64,000 nucleotides of DNA from Lachnospiraceae bacterium (GCA_014804755.1 JAAUZE010000025.1:1-64000); one strand, 5' to 3'. Shown: positions 45,602-54,824, counted from the stretch's first letter. Translations and numbers: made by a program. Notes: a model not told the origin generated them from the letters alone.

Positions 45602-46144
45602 TTACTTCTGCTCTGACAAAATACTGCGGTTCTTCCATAAATAATCGACAAGCGAGATCACGGTCAACGCAAGTGCCGCCCACATCACGACTTGCGTAAT
45701 GACTGAGACCGCCTTATTCGGAATATCCGCGATCATCAAGCAGATCATCACCATCTGAAAGGTCGTCTTAAACTTACCCCAATAGCTCGCGGCAAGCACA
45801 ACACCGTTATCGGACGCGATCAGCCTAAAGCCGCTGATGACAAATTCCCGCGCGATGATGACGATCACGACCCACGAATAGATCCTGCCGATGTCCACAA
45901 GGCAGATGAGCGCCGAACAGACGAGCAGCTTATCCGCGATGGGATCCATAAATTTCCCGAAGTTTGTGATGAGATTGAACTTTCTTGCAATATGCCCGTC
46001 CAGCAGATCTGTCAGACTCGCGACGATAAAAATACCGAGCGCGATCCATTTCGACGCTGCCCCCGCAAAATCCGTCAGCACAAAAAAAACAAAAAACGGA
46101 ATGAGTATGACACGAAACATCGTCAGTTTATTCGGTAAATTCAT
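45602..46144 (-). CDS. pgsA: CDP-diacylglycerol--glycerol-3-phosphate 3-phosphatidyltransferase
   Basis: 180 residues with about five membrane helices. The CDP-alcohol phosphotransferase motif is complete (DGHIARKFNLITNFGKFMDPIAD, the D-G-x2-A-R-x8-G-x3-D-x3-D pattern). It makes phosphatidylglycerol phosphate, the precursor of acidic phospholipids. MNLPNKLTMFRVILIPFFV is the usual PgsA start, and AAAGGGGTGACCATC precedes the ATG at 46144, so the longer frame is rejected. Order rimO-pgsA-cinA as in other Clostridia. Confidence 0.96.
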   Translation of the reverse strand: MNLPNKLTMFRVILIPFFVFFVLTDFAGAASKWIALGIFIVASLTDLLDGHIARKFNLITNFGKFMDPIADKLLVCSALICLVDIGRIYSWVVIVIIAREFVISGFRLIASDNGVVLAASYWGKFKTTFQMVMICLMIADIPNKAVSVITQVVMWAALALTVISLVDYLWKNRSILSEQK

Positions 46145-46181
46145 GATGGTCACCCCTTTACTATAATATGCGTTCTTAAAT

Positions 46182-47507
46182 TTATGGTACAAGCTCGCCG
46201 ATCAGGTCATATTCGTGAGCGCCCGTAATGCGCACGTTCACAAAATCTCCCGTCACAAGCTCCCTGTCCGTATGAAGAAATACATAGCCGTCCACATTCG
46301 GCGCATCGCGGTAGGTTCTTGCCACATAGCAGTCCTCATCCACAAGCTTTCCTTCGACCATGGCGGTCATCACCTGCCCCTGAAACGACCCGGCTTTATC
46401 AAACGCAAGCTCCTGCTGAAGCGCCATAATCTCACCCCGCCGCTTTTTCTTGGTTTTTTCGGGTATCTGTCCGGGCATTTCTGCTGCCGCCGTTCCTTCC
46501 TCAGGGGAATATAAAAAAGCACCGAGCCTGTCAAAACAGGACTCCTCCACAAAGGAGAGCAGCTCCTCATGCTCCTTTTTTGTCTCGCCCGGAAATCCCG
46601 TAATCAGCGTCGTGCGGATACAGATGTCCGGAATGCATTCCCGAATCCGCGCGATCCGCTCCGTGAGTTCGGCGCGGTTCGTCCGCCGCCCCATCTTTTT
46701 CAGGATCTCATCGGATGCATGCTGGATCGGCATGTCAAGATAATGACAGATCTTCTTTTCCGCGCGGATCACATCGATCAGCTCCTGTGTGATCTCCTCC
46801 GGATAACAATAGAGCAGACGAATCCAGTACAGCCCCGAAATGCCGCACAGCTTTTTCAATAGTTCGGGCAGCTTTTTTTCTCCGTAAAGATCCTTGCCGT
46901 ACACAGTCGTCTCCTGCGCGACTAAAATAAGCTCCTTCACGCCGCTGTCCGCTAAAATCTGCGCCTCTTTGACCAGCGTCTCCATCGGCACGCTCCGGTA
47001 ACCGCCGCGCACCTTCGGAATGATACAATAGCTGCACCGCTTATCGCAGCCCTCGGCAATTTTCAGGTACGCATAGTGCCCTCCGGTCGTTACGACACGC
47101 TTTTTTCCCGCGACCGGCTCCCTGTCAAGCGCTCTCAGATACGTCTGCCGTTTGCCGTTAAGCGTCTCCTCCACCACCCGAACGATCTCGTCGATCGCAA
47201 GTGTTCCGACGATCGCGTCCACCTCGGGAATTTCCTGACGGATTTCCTCCGCATAGCGCTGTGCAAGACAACCCGCGGCGATCAGCACGCGCGCACATGC
47301 CGTCTGCTTTAACGCCCCCAGTTCGATCAGCGTATTGATGCTTTCCTCCTTGGCGTCCCCGATAAAACAGCAGGTATTGACGATCACGACCTCCGCTTCG
47401 CTCTCGTCGTCCGTAAACGTATATCCGTGTTCCGCGAGCATGCCGAGCATCATTTCCGTATCTACTAAGTTTTTATCGCAGCCGAGCGACACCATCAGAA
47501 TTTTCAT
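46182..47507 (-). CDS. rimO: Ribosomal protein S12 methylthiotransferase RimO
   Basis: 441 residues. An N-terminal UPF0004 domain with Cys in VSLGCDKN, NTCCFIGDAKEES and AGCLAQRY; a radical-SAM core with CDKRCSYCIIP (C-x3-C-x2-C); and a C-terminal TRAM domain (MTAMVEGKLVDEDCYVARTYRDAPNVDGYVFL). It adds a methylthio group to an Asp of ribosomal protein S12 (RimO). The VSLGCDKNLVDTE start separates it from MiaB. GGGA precedes the ATG at 47507. It lies downstream of rpoZ on the same strand. Confidence 0.95.
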   Translation of the reverse strand: MKILMVSLGCDKNLVDTEMMLGMLAEHGYTFTDDESEAEVVIVNTCCFIGDAKEESINTLIELGALKQTACARVLIAAGCLAQRYAEEIRQEIPEVDAIVGTLAIDEIVRVVEETLNGKRQTYLRALDREPVAGKKRVVTTGGHYAYLKIAEGCDKRCSYCIIPKVRGGYRSVPMETLVKEAQILADSGVKELILVAQETTVYGKDLYGEKKLPELLKKLCGISGLYWIRLLYCYPEEITQELIDVIRAEKKICHYLDMPIQHASDEILKKMGRRTNRAELTERIARIRECIPDICIRTTLITGFPGETKKEHEELLSFVEESCFDRLGAFLYSPEEGTAAAEMPGQIPEKTKKKRRGEIMALQQELAFDKAGSFQGQVMTAMVEGKLVDEDCYVARTYRDAPNVDGYVFLHTDRELVTGDFVNVRITGAHEYDLIGELVP

Positions 47508-47592
47508 TTTTTGTTCCCTGATCTCCTGTTTTTGTGCGTGCCTCACTTGTTTCTCATAAAGTGTTTCTTATGAAGCGGAAAAAGGAAGCATC

Positions 47593-47859
47593 TCACGATA
47601 CTTCCTCAAATGCACCCTTCTCATTCTCCTCATCGCCAAGAATCGCGATTTTTCCCTGATTGAGTTCATCCACGGCAACCGACAACGGCTTTCTCATTTT
47701 GGTTTCCTGTGTTAAAGGATCGTCTCCCGCTATGATCTGTCTTGCCCGCTTCGACGTCGCCATCACGATGGAATAGCGGCTGTTGATGACCGGCTGTTCG
47801 CCCTCCTCGACCCCACTGTTTACCACGTCCATTAAATCTGCATAAGATGGATGTATCAT
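47593..47859 (-). CDS. rpoZ: RNA polymerase omega subunit
   Basis: 88 residues. MIHPSYADLMDVVNSG, RYSIVMATSKRARQII and KPLSVAVDELNQGKIAI are the omega signature. It helps assemble RNA polymerase by folding beta-prime. It overlaps the end of gmk by four bases (translational coupling) within the yicC-remA-gmk-rpoZ unit. Confidence 0.96.
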   Translation of the reverse strand: MIHPSYADLMDVVNSGVEEGEQPVINSRYSIVMATSKRARQIIAGDDPLTQETKMRKPLSVAVDELNQGKIAILGDEENEKGAFEEVS

Positions 47860-48497
47860 ACTGTTGTTTCTCCCTTCTGGAATTTCTTCAAATCATTTCT
47901 CAGCTCATTGATAAAAGAAATATTCTGCCCCGGCGTAAAATGCGCCGCGCACAATATTCCGTGAAGCTCACATTCACATTCGTCAAGGTCATCATTGACG
48001 ATCACATAATCGTACTGCTCAAGCCCTTCGCTCTCCGCCGCAGCCCGGCTTAAGCGCTCGGCGATCTTTTCCTCCGTCTCTGTAGCCCTGCCGCGCAGCC
48101 TGCCCTCCAATTCCGCAGCACTCGGCGGAAGCACATAGATAAGCACGGCATTCGGAAAGCGCTCCTTTACTTTCATCGCGCCCTGGATCTCAATCTCTAA
48201 GATGATGTCCTTTCCCTGCGCCATCTGTTCCTCCACATAGGCGCGCGGCGTGCCGTAATAATTGCCGCAGTAGGACGCATATTCAATCAGACCGTTCTCC
48301 TTGATCTGTCTCTCGAACTCGTCTTTTGTCACAAAAAAGTATTCCCTGCCGTTTTCCTCTCCCGGACGCGGCGCGCGCGTCGTCATGGAAATGGACAGCG
48401 CGTAGCGGTCATATTTTTGCACAAGCCTTTTTACAAGCGTTCCTTTTCCGACGCCCGCAAATCCCGAAATAATAATGAGAATGCCTTGCCTCTTCAT
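47856..48497 (-). CDS. gmk: Guanylate kinase
   Basis: 213 residues. P-loop SGFAGVGKGTL near the N-terminus, then SMTTRAPRPGEENGREYFFVTKDEF and YGTPRAYVEEQMAQGKDIILEIEIQGA for GMP binding. It phosphorylates GMP to GDP. Note the P-loop reads GFAGVGKG where most guanylate kinases have GPSGxGKx. It overlaps remA and rpoZ by four bases each. Confidence 0.97.
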   Translation of the reverse strand: MKRQGILIIISGFAGVGKGTLVKRLVQKYDRYALSISMTTRAPRPGEENGREYFFVTKDEFERQIKENGLIEYASYCGNYYGTPRAYVEEQMAQGKDIILEIEIQGAMKVKERFPNAVLIYVLPPSAAELEGRLRGRATETEEKIAERLSRAAAESEGLEQYDYVIVNDDLDECECELHGILCAAHFTPGQNISFINELRNDLKKFQKGETTV

Positions 48498-48760
48498 TGC
48501 GTTAAGCCCTCCCCGCCGTCCGGCAGTTCTTTTGCGCGCAGGGAGATCGTCTCGGGAAGCAGGGCGGAAAGTACGAGCTGAGAGTTTTCCATCACCAGCA
48601 CCGCTTTCGTTCTGCGCCCCTGCGTCGCATCGATCACCACGCCGTTTTCTTTTGCTCTCTGCACCAGCCGTTTGACCGGCGCGGAATCCGGACTGACAAT
48701 GGCAATGATCTTATCCGTATTCACCATGTTGCCGAATCCGATGTGAATCAGTTTATTCAT
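48494..48760 (-). CDS. remA: Extracellular matrix regulator RemA (DUF370)
   Basis: 88 residues. LIHIGFGNMVNTDKIIAIVSPDSAPVKRLV and IDATQGRRTKAVLVMENSQLVLSAL are the DUF370/RemA signature. RemA is a DNA-binding protein that activates biofilm-matrix and osmoprotection genes in Bacillus. The position between yicC and gmk is conserved across Firmicutes. The ribosome binding site is weak, so translation may depend on coupling to yicC. Confidence 0.95.
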   Translation of the reverse strand: MNKLIHIGFGNMVNTDKIIAIVSPDSAPVKRLVQRAKENGVVIDATQGRRTKAVLVMENSQLVLSALLPETISLRAKELPDGGEGLTQ

Positions 48761-48777
48761 ATATAATCCAATCTTTT

Positions 48778-49656
48778 CTATTCAATGTTCTGTATCTGCT
48801 CCCTGACCTTTTCGATCGTTGTCTTCAGCTCAATCCCACAGTTGGAAACGCTCAAGTCATTCGATTTTGAAAGGATCGTATTCGCCTCTCGGTTCATCTC
48901 CTGCGCGACAAAATCCAGTTTGCGCCCGATGCTTCCGCCGTCCTGCAATGCTTTTTTTACCGATTCGATATGACTGCGCAGACGGACAAGCTCCTCATCC
49001 ACACAGATCTTATCCGCATAGATTGTAACCTCCGTAACAATACGGCCCTCATCCAGCGTACGCTCTCCTAAAAGTTCGCGCACCTTATCCTCCAGACGCT
49101 GCCGGTATTCCGCTATGATCTGCGGGGAACGCTCCTCAATAAAATCGACGCATTTTTGCATCTCATCAAGCTTTGCAAGCAAATCCTTCCTGAGGTTCTC
49201 ACCCTCGCGGATACGCGTCTCTACAAAATTCTGTGCCGCACCCTCTAACGCACGATGCAGAAGCTTCCAGATCTCTTCCTCATCCTCGCCCTGCTCATCG
49301 GTCGTTAAGACTTCGGGACAGCGCGCAAGCGTGGACACACGAATATCATTATCCAAAGAAAAATCCGCCGCCATCTGTTCAAAATAGTGCAAATATTCCG
49401 CGGCAAGTTCTTTGTTATATTTGATGACCGCCTTTCCTTCCGCCGCGTCCTCATAGGTAATAAAAAGATCAACCTTTCCGCGCTGCATATGGTTTTTTAA
49501 CTCATTCCGGATCGCTGCCTCAAACAGATTCAGCTTCTTCGGCATCTTCACCGATACGTCCAGATAACGGTGGTTGACCGCTTTCATCTCCAAGGTGATC
49601 TTTTTCGTCCCCTCCGTGACCTCGCATCTGCCAAAGCCCGTCATACTTTTAATCAT
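48778..49656 (-). CDS. YicC-family endoribonuclease
   Basis: 292 residues. MIKSMTGFGRCE at the N-terminus, KAVNHRYLDVSVKMP, and the C-terminal EGRIVTEVTIYADKICVDEELVRLRSHIESVKKAL with GRKLDFVAQEMNREANTILSKSND are diagnostic of YicC/YloC. Members cleave RNA as hexamers and assist mRNA turnover. It heads the remA-gmk-rpoZ-rimO series and has its own promoter. Confidence 0.95.
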   Translation of the reverse strand: MIKSMTGFGRCEVTEGTKKITLEMKAVNHRYLDVSVKMPKKLNLFEAAIRNELKNHMQRGKVDLFITYEDAAEGKAVIKYNKELAAEYLHYFEQMAADFSLDNDIRVSTLARCPEVLTTDEQGEDEEEIWKLLHRALEGAAQNFVETRIREGENLRKDLLAKLDEMQKCVDFIEERSPQIIAEYRQRLEDKVRELLGERTLDEGRIVTEVTIYADKICVDEELVRLRSHIESVKKALQDGGSIGRKLDFVAQEMNREANTILSKSNDLSVSNCGIELKTTIEKVREQIQNIE

Positions 49657-49742
49657 AAGCGACTCTCACACCGCGCGTTTCCCCCGAACATGCACGCGGC
49701 GTCCCCCTCTCCGTAAGCTTTGATGAACGCTTCCCGTTCCAT

Positions 49743-49771
49743 ATTATAGTACAGCCTGCGGGGCGCGTCAA
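49743..49771 (-). promoter_or_regulatory. yicC operon promoter
   Basis: TTGACG (49766-49771), a 17-base spacer and TATAAT (49743-49748) on the minus strand. The -35 box overlaps the last codons of rqcH. It probably drives yicC-remA-gmk-rpoZ and perhaps rimO-pgsA-cinA. Confidence 0.85.
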
Positions 49772-51507
49772 GAATCGAGTTCTCTAAGCCCTGCAATATC
49801 CGGCGCGATCGTCATGGAATAATTCGTATAATAAACAACGAAGCCCGGCTTCGCACCGTTTGGTTTTTTCACATTTTTGCGCAGCGTATAGTCGATCTCC
49901 ACCTTGTCCTGTCCCGCGCCCTTGGAGTAATGCGCCGCAAGCGCCGCCGCCTCCTCATAGGTGCGGTCCGGCAGCTCGTTCCCCTGCGTTTTTACAATGA
50001 CATGGGAACCGGGAATCCCTTTTGCATGAAACCACCAATCCCCGCCCGTCGCAAACTGAAACGTCAGCGCCTCGTTCTGATAGTTGTTTTTTCCGACATA
50101 CATATGAAAGCCGTCACTGCTCACATAATGGAACGGTCTGCTCGTCGTGCGCGCGCGCTTTCCTCCTCCGCGTCTGCGGATATAGCCGCTCTCTACAAGC
50201 TCCTCCCTGATCTCGGTTAAATCTTCCTCGCCGCGGGCAATATCCAAAGCCGTCATGACAGACTCCAAATGATCGATTTCCGCCTTTGTCTCCTTCGTCA
50301 GCGCAAGCAGCGCCTCATTCGTACGTTTCAGCTTGCCGTAGCGCTCAAAATATTTCTTGGCGTTTTCGCCCGCGCTCAACGTAGGATCAAGGGGGATGGT
50401 GATCATCTCATTCGTATAATAGTTGAGCGCGTCAAGCGACTTTGCGCCCTCAGGCGCTCCGTATCCGTAAGTATTGAGCAGCTCGCCGTACACCTTGTAT
50501 TTCTCCCGTTTTTCCGTGTCCGCAAGCTGCTTCACCTGAAGATCATACTTTTTGATATTACGCTCATAAGCCGTCTGCACGATTTTGCGTAAGTCTGCCG
50601 ATTTCTGCCGAATCCTCGTCACGGCGCTTTTCTGCGCATAATAATCCTCCAGCAGCGCTGACATCTGTTCATACGCCGCCGTCTGCGCACCTTCATAAAT
50701 GGAGAGCGGGATTGCCGCATATTCCCGCGGTTCCTTTCCCTCATAAACGATATTCGGCGCAAATTCCTGTCGCGCCACGCTTTGCATCACCTGTGCAAAC
50801 GCGTCCGCAAGAGATGATAACGCCTCCTCAGAAAGCGTATTTGCCGCCCGGTCCGCATCCACGCCCGCCATGTGGCAGATTTCCTGCGCGATCACGGGGG
50901 ACAAACCGGTAAACGACGTGTAAATCGCCTGATAGACCGGCATGGGACGCGATGACAACGCCTCTTTGACCCGGGATGAGTCCGTCGTCAGCGGATTTTG
51001 TTTTTCCTGCGTCTTCGGGATGTAATAGTCACGTCCCGGAAGCACCTCCCTGACTGAGCTGACCATGCCGGAAATGTGCTTGATGCTGTCAATGATGCGG
51101 TCTTTGTCATCCATAAAGATCAGATTGGAATGCTTTCCCATGAGCTCGATCACCAGTTTTTTCCGGCACACATCGCCAAGCTCGTTTAAATGCTCCAATC
51201 GGAAAACAACAATCCGTTCAAACTCGGGCTGTTCGATCTCCACAATGCGCGCGTTTTGCAAATGCTTGCGCAGCAACATACAGAAATTGGGCGCCGTCAT
51301 CGGCGCCTGCTTGTTCTTTTGCGTCAGATATAAAAGCGGCAGAGACGCATTTGCGCTCATGAGCAGGCGGTACTGAGTACCGTGATTTTTGATCGTCAGC
51401 AGGAGCTCATCCTTCTCCGGCTGCACAATTTTGTAGATACGGCCGTCTGTCAGCGCCTCGCGTAACTCCGCCGTCAGGTTCGCGATCGTGATCCCGTCAA
51501 ATGCCAT
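49768..51507 (-). CDS. rqcH: Ribosome-quality-control protein RqcH (NFACT family)
   Basis: 579 residues. NFACT-N domain with MAFDGITIANLTAELREAL and LGDVCRKKLVIELMGKHSNLIFMD; helix-hairpin-helix and coiled-coil middle; NFACT-R domain with FHYVSSDGFHMYVGKNNYQNEALTF and DWWFHAKGIPGSHVIVKT. It recruits Ala-tRNA to stalled large subunits and adds Ala tails; older annotations call it a fibronectin-binding protein. AAAGGAAC before the ATG. Together with ssrA/smpB it gives the cell two rescue routes. Confidence 0.96.
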   Translation of the reverse strand: MAFDGITIANLTAELREALTDGRIYKIVQPEKDELLLTIKNHGTQYRLLMSANASLPLLYLTQKNKQAPMTAPNFCMLLRKHLQNARIVEIEQPEFERIVVFRLEHLNELGDVCRKKLVIELMGKHSNLIFMDDKDRIIDSIKHISGMVSSVREVLPGRDYYIPKTQEKQNPLTTDSSRVKEALSSRPMPVYQAIYTSFTGLSPVIAQEICHMAGVDADRAANTLSEEALSSLADAFAQVMQSVARQEFAPNIVYEGKEPREYAAIPLSIYEGAQTAAYEQMSALLEDYYAQKSAVTRIRQKSADLRKIVQTAYERNIKKYDLQVKQLADTEKREKYKVYGELLNTYGYGAPEGAKSLDALNYYTNEMITIPLDPTLSAGENAKKYFERYGKLKRTNEALLALTKETKAEIDHLESVMTALDIARGEEDLTEIREELVESGYIRRRGGGKRARTTSRPFHYVSSDGFHMYVGKNNYQNEALTFQFATGGDWWFHAKGIPGSHVIVKTQGNELPDRTYEEAAALAAHYSKGAGQDKVEIDYTLRKNVKKPNGAKPGFVVYYTNYSMTIAPDIAGLRELDS

Positions 51508-51574
51508 GATCTGTTCCTTTCTTTATCCGGACTATTTGAAAAGGCGGAATTCTTACGAATCCCGCCCCCTATGT

Positions 51575-53020
51575 TTATCCGATCATCCAATCGTACATCT
51601 CCTGATATTTCCGTGCGGATACTCCCCACGAAAAATCCGCCGCCATCGCACGGTCAATGATCTTGTTCCACTCGCGTTTCTTATCGTAATAAATGCGTTC
51701 CGCGTAACGAATTGAGCCAAGCATCTCATGCGCGTTGTAATTGCAGAAACTGAAGCCCGTTCCCTTGCTCTCGTACTCATTGTATGCCTCGACCGTATCC
51801 TTTAAGCCGCCCGTCTCCCTGACGATCGGCACGGTTCCGTAGCGCAGCGCCATCAGCTGGCTTAATCCGCACGGTTCAAACAAAGACGGCATTAAGAACG
51901 CATCGCAGGCAGCATAAATCTTATGGGACATCGCCTCGGAATAATAAATATTCGCGGAAACCTTATTATTATACTTCCAGTCAAAATGACGGAACATATT
52001 CTCGTACTGCTCCTCGCCCGTTCCAAGCACGACAAGCTGTACATCATCCTGACAAAGTTCATCCATCACATAGGCGATCAGATCAAATCCCTTCTGATCG
52101 GTCAGACGTGATACGATACCGATCATCATCTTGCGATCATCCTCGACCAGTCCAAGCTCCTTTTGCAGCGCCCGCTTATTTTTGACTTTTTCTTTGCGGA
52201 AGTTCACTGCGTTATACTTATATTCAATAAACTTGTCAGTCTCAGGATTATACTCCTCATAGTCAATGCCGTTGACGATTCCTCTCAGGTCGCCGCTCCG
52301 CGCACGCATGAGCCCGTCAAGCCCTTCGCCGTAAAATGCGCATTTGATTTCCTCGGCATAGGTGTCGGATACCGTCGTGATCGCATCCGCAAATACCAGA
52401 CCGCCCTTTAAGAGATTGGCGTCCTTATAGCACTCCAGCTTATCCGGCGTAAAATAGAAATCCGGCAGTCCCGTCAGATCCTTGATCGAACGAATATCCC
52501 ATTTCCCCTGGAACTTGAGATTATGGATCGTCATAATGGATTTGATTCCCCGATAGAAATCATTTCCCTGGAACCGCTCGTGAAGGTATACGGGAATCAA
52601 GCCCGTCTGCCAGTCATGGCAGTGAATGATGTCCGGCCGGAACCCGAGCAGCGGCATTGCGGACAGCGCCGCTTTCGAGAAAAACGAAAACTTCACGATA
52701 TCCTCATAAAAATTGCTGCTATAGGGCTTAAATCCGTTAAAATAAGATTCGTTGTCGATAAAATAATAGGTCACGCCGTCAACGACCGCTTCCAAAATGC
52801 CGACATATTCATTTTTCCAGTTAAAATCCATGTAAAAATGCGTCTTGTACTGCATGAGATCCCGCATATTCTGGGAAATACAGGTATACTTGGGCAGCAT
52901 CACCCGAATGTCAAAATACTCTTTGTCCACATATTTCGGAAGGGAACCCACCACATCGGCAAGTCCTCCGGTTTTAATAAACGGTACGCCTTCCGATGCA
53001 ACAAATAAAATATTTTTCAT
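51575..53020 (-). CDS. glgA: Glycogen synthase (ADP-glucose type, GT5)
   Basis: 481 residues. The N-terminal ILFVASEGVPFIKTGGLADVVGSLP is the ADP-glucose binding KTGGL motif, HCHDWQTGLIPVYL lines the acceptor site, and the C-terminal EPCGLSQLMALRYGTVPIVRETGGLKDTVE is the GT-B signature. It extends alpha-1,4-glucan chains. It follows the Spo0A-like gene on the same strand. No other glg gene is present in the window. GAGGAGGTAGGAG before the ATG is very strong. Confidence 0.96.
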   Translation of the reverse strand: MKNILFVASEGVPFIKTGGLADVVGSLPKYVDKEYFDIRVMLPKYTCISQNMRDLMQYKTHFYMDFNWKNEYVGILEAVVDGVTYYFIDNESYFNGFKPYSSNFYEDIVKFSFFSKAALSAMPLLGFRPDIIHCHDWQTGLIPVYLHERFQGNDFYRGIKSIMTIHNLKFQGKWDIRSIKDLTGLPDFYFTPDKLECYKDANLLKGGLVFADAITTVSDTYAEEIKCAFYGEGLDGLMRARSGDLRGIVNGIDYEEYNPETDKFIEYKYNAVNFRKEKVKNKRALQKELGLVEDDRKMMIGIVSRLTDQKGFDLIAYVMDELCQDDVQLVVLGTGEEQYENMFRHFDWKYNNKVSANIYYSEAMSHKIYAACDAFLMPSLFEPCGLSQLMALRYGTVPIVRETGGLKDTVEAYNEYESKGTGFSFCNYNAHEMLGSIRYAERIYYDKKREWNKIIDRAMAADFSWGVSARKYQEMYDWMIG

Positions 53021-53099
53021 CTCCTACCTCCTCAAGGCATTTCTATTTTCCTAATATTAACAGTATAGCTCAAAAAATGCTCAAGGGGAAGTGTTTTTT

Positions 53100-53639
53100 T
53101 TAACTGCGGTACTGAAGCCGGATCCGGTCCGCAATGAGCGCAATAAATTCCGAATTGGTCGGTTTCCCTTTTCCTGCGCTGATCGTGTAGCCGAACAGCG
53201 ATTCTAACGTCTCCGAACGCCCTCTCGACCATGCGACCTCAATGCCGTGACGGATTGCGCGCTCCACGCGGCTCGGCGTTGTCTTGAATTTTTCGGCAAT
53301 GGTAGGATACAGGACCTTCGTGATGGAGTTGAGCATTTCCACATCCTCCACCGCCATCATGATCGCCTCTCTCAAGTATTGATACCCTTTGATGTGCGCG
53401 GGTACGCCGATCTCATGAATGATCTCCGTCACGTCCTTTTCCAGATCGTGTACCACGCTCTCCGCCTTTTGCAGTACCGCTGATTCCGTTCCGGCTTCCT
53501 GTTGTGCGGACAGCCCTTCCGTCCTTCCCGAAGGAACCGTTATCATAATCTGTATTTCCTTGTCGTTATTGATCAAATCACTCAGCATCTGAAACATTCT
53601 CTCGTTGTCATCTCTTGTAACCACATTCATCTGCTCCAT
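53100..53639 (-). CDS. Spo0A homologue lacking the receiver core
   Basis: 179 residues, against about 265 for Spo0A. Residues 1-38 match the receiver N-terminus, including the acidic pair and Asn at exactly the Spo0A positions (Asp10, Asp11, Asn12) and VPSG38. Then a Gln/Glu/Ala-rich linker (39-65) replaces the rest of the receiver, so the phospho-acceptor Asp (about 55), Thr/Lys switch residues and helices 2-5 are missing. Residues 66-179 are a full Spo0A DNA-binding domain ([60 protein letters not shown]). GGAGG seven bases before the ATG at 53639 sets the start. It lies downstream of spoIVB on the same strand with accessory genes between. It may bind 0A boxes without phosphorylation. Confidence 0.92.
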   Translation of the reverse strand: MEQMNVVTRDDNERMFQMLSDLINNDKEIQIMITVPSGRTEGLSAQQEAGTESAVLQKAESVVHDLEKDVTEIIHEIGVPAHIKGYQYLREAIMMAVEDVEMLNSITKVLYPTIAEKFKTTPSRVERAIRHGIEVAWSRGRSETLESLFGYTISAGKGKPTNSEFIALIADRIRLQYRS

Positions 53640-53672
53640 CCTAAATCCTCCATCCATGCTCCGTCTGCGACC

Positions 53673-53688
53673 TTGTGCATAAGCACAA
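53673..53688. promoter_or_regulatory. Inverted repeat in the Spo0A-like gene leader
   Basis: TTGTGC-ATAA-GCACAA, a perfect 6-base-arm palindrome about 35 bases before the start codon. No clear sigma-A promoter is visible around it, so it may be an operator or part of an alternative-sigma promoter region. Confidence 0.5.
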
Positions 53689-53714
53689 TACCGGCAAAGC
53701 CGCACAACAATGCG

Positions 53715-53759
53715 CAAAAAAATAAAAACCATCAGCAAATCTTACTGACAGTTTTTATT
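53715..53759 (-). terminator. Terminator of the kinase-like gene
   Basis: AATAAAAAC...CAGC and GCTG...GTTTTTATT arms, followed on the minus strand by TTTTTTG. It isolates the Spo0A-like gene from the upstream accessory genes. Confidence 0.8.
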
Positions 53760-53830
53760 ATATTTCGTCATGATTACGCAGACAAGATTAAGGCATCGCG
53801 TATGTCCGCGCACAGGCACGGCTGTCGTCA

Positions 53831-54430
53831 TCATGCCTGCGTCCCGTCATCCGTCCGAAAACACAGCTCGCAGCGTTCTTTGATCCGGTACGCCTCAAAA
53901 TAGCGCTCCTCAAGCGGAATCCAACGCTCCTGAAACATCATGGCTCTGTCTTTGCCGTTTCTTAAAAGAATCCGGCGCTCCTGTTCCGCTTCCGTGACAT
54001 CTAAAAACACACGCAGATCATACGCATTCCAAAGCGCGGGATGACAGCTGTACGAGCCTTCCACAATATTGACTGCCCCCGCGGTCACGGTTACCGTCTC
54101 TGCGAAGTCTTGCCTGCGGCAGTCAAACGGCCGGTAAAAAATCGTCTGCACCCCGTTTTGCAGTGGCAAAAGAATCTCCTCAAGAAACCGCTCGTGATCC
54201 ACATTGCCGCCCGGCTTGGCAAACCGCTCCTCCGTGCGCTGCTCCGGTCTTAAAAAGAAGTCATCCATATGAAAAACACGCCAGCCGTTCTTCTTCAGGC
54301 CGGCAGCAAGTGTCGTCTTTCCCGAACCGCACCTGCCGTCGATTGCGATAATGATCGGCTTTTCCGCATGATTCCTACTGCCCGCTAGTTTATTGACCGA
54401 GTTGGTCACTTCCTGGATTATGGATTCCAT
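53831..54430 (-). CDS. P-loop kinase, uridine kinase-like
   Basis: 199 residues. Walker A GRCGSGKTTLA near residues 32-42, VFHMDDFFLRPEQRT (a DDFF motif as in uridine/pantothenate kinases), then NVDHERF and VEGSYSCHP. The substrate is probably a nucleoside or small sugar, not determined. The ATG has AGGGG 11 bases upstream and overlaps the end of the HAD fragment by 41 bases in another frame, which suggests a deletion joined two once-separate genes. It belongs to the accessory block between spoIVB and the Spo0A-like gene. Confidence 0.88.
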   Translation of the reverse strand: MESIIQEVTNSVNKLAGSRNHAEKPIIIAIDGRCGSGKTTLAAGLKKNGWRVFHMDDFFLRPEQRTEERFAKPGGNVDHERFLEEILLPLQNGVQTIFYRPFDCRRQDFAETVTVTAGAVNIVEGSYSCHPALWNAYDLRVFLDVTEAEQERRILLRNGKDRAMMFQERWIPLEERYFEAYRIKERCELCFRTDDGTQA

Positions 54431-54824
54431 TTTGTTCGTTTCCCCTCAAATATGTTTGCTCCAAATACGCGGCAATCCCGTCCTCATCATTGCTGCCGAT
54501 GACCACGTCCGCGATTTCTTTTATCTCGGGAACGGCGTTTCCCATGGCGATAAGCGCCTTTGTCTCTTCTCCCGTAAACTCCGCCCTGTAAAGAGATTCT
54601 CCCTGATATTCTGCCGGTGCGCCGCCGCTCGTGATCAAAACATCCGGCTGCAGCTCGTCGATAAAGCCAAGCGCATTCTGCCTGCCCCTCGATGTGGACA
54701 CGCCGATCAGGATTCCCTTTTGTCTGCATTGTCGCAGCGCATGCAGGGTTCGTCTCGAGATTGTCTTATCGCTGCGCAGCAGCGTACCATCCAGGTCAAA
54801 CAATAATAATCGACAGTTTTTCAT
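54390..54824 (-). CDS. Truncated Cof-like HAD hydrolase
   Basis: 144 residues, about half of the usual 260-280. The N-terminal LLLFDLDGTLLRSD is HAD motif I with both catalytic Asp residues, and IGVSTSRGRQNALGFIDEL is motif II. The cap domain breaks off near residue 125 and the motif III/IV part (Lys and DD) is missing, so it should be inactive or non-specific. The end of the frame (GNEQNGIHNPGSDQLGQ) reads out of phase through the start of the next gene. GGAGG before the ATG is intact. Best read as a gene remnant that may still be translated. Confidence 0.8.
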   Translation of the reverse strand: MKNCRLLLFDLDGTLLRSDKTISRRTLHALRQCRQKGILIGVSTSRGRQNALGFIDELQPDVLITSGGAPAEYQGESLYRAEFTGEETKALIAMGNAVPEIKEIADVVIGSNDEDGIAAYLEQTYLRGNEQNGIHNPGSDQLGQ

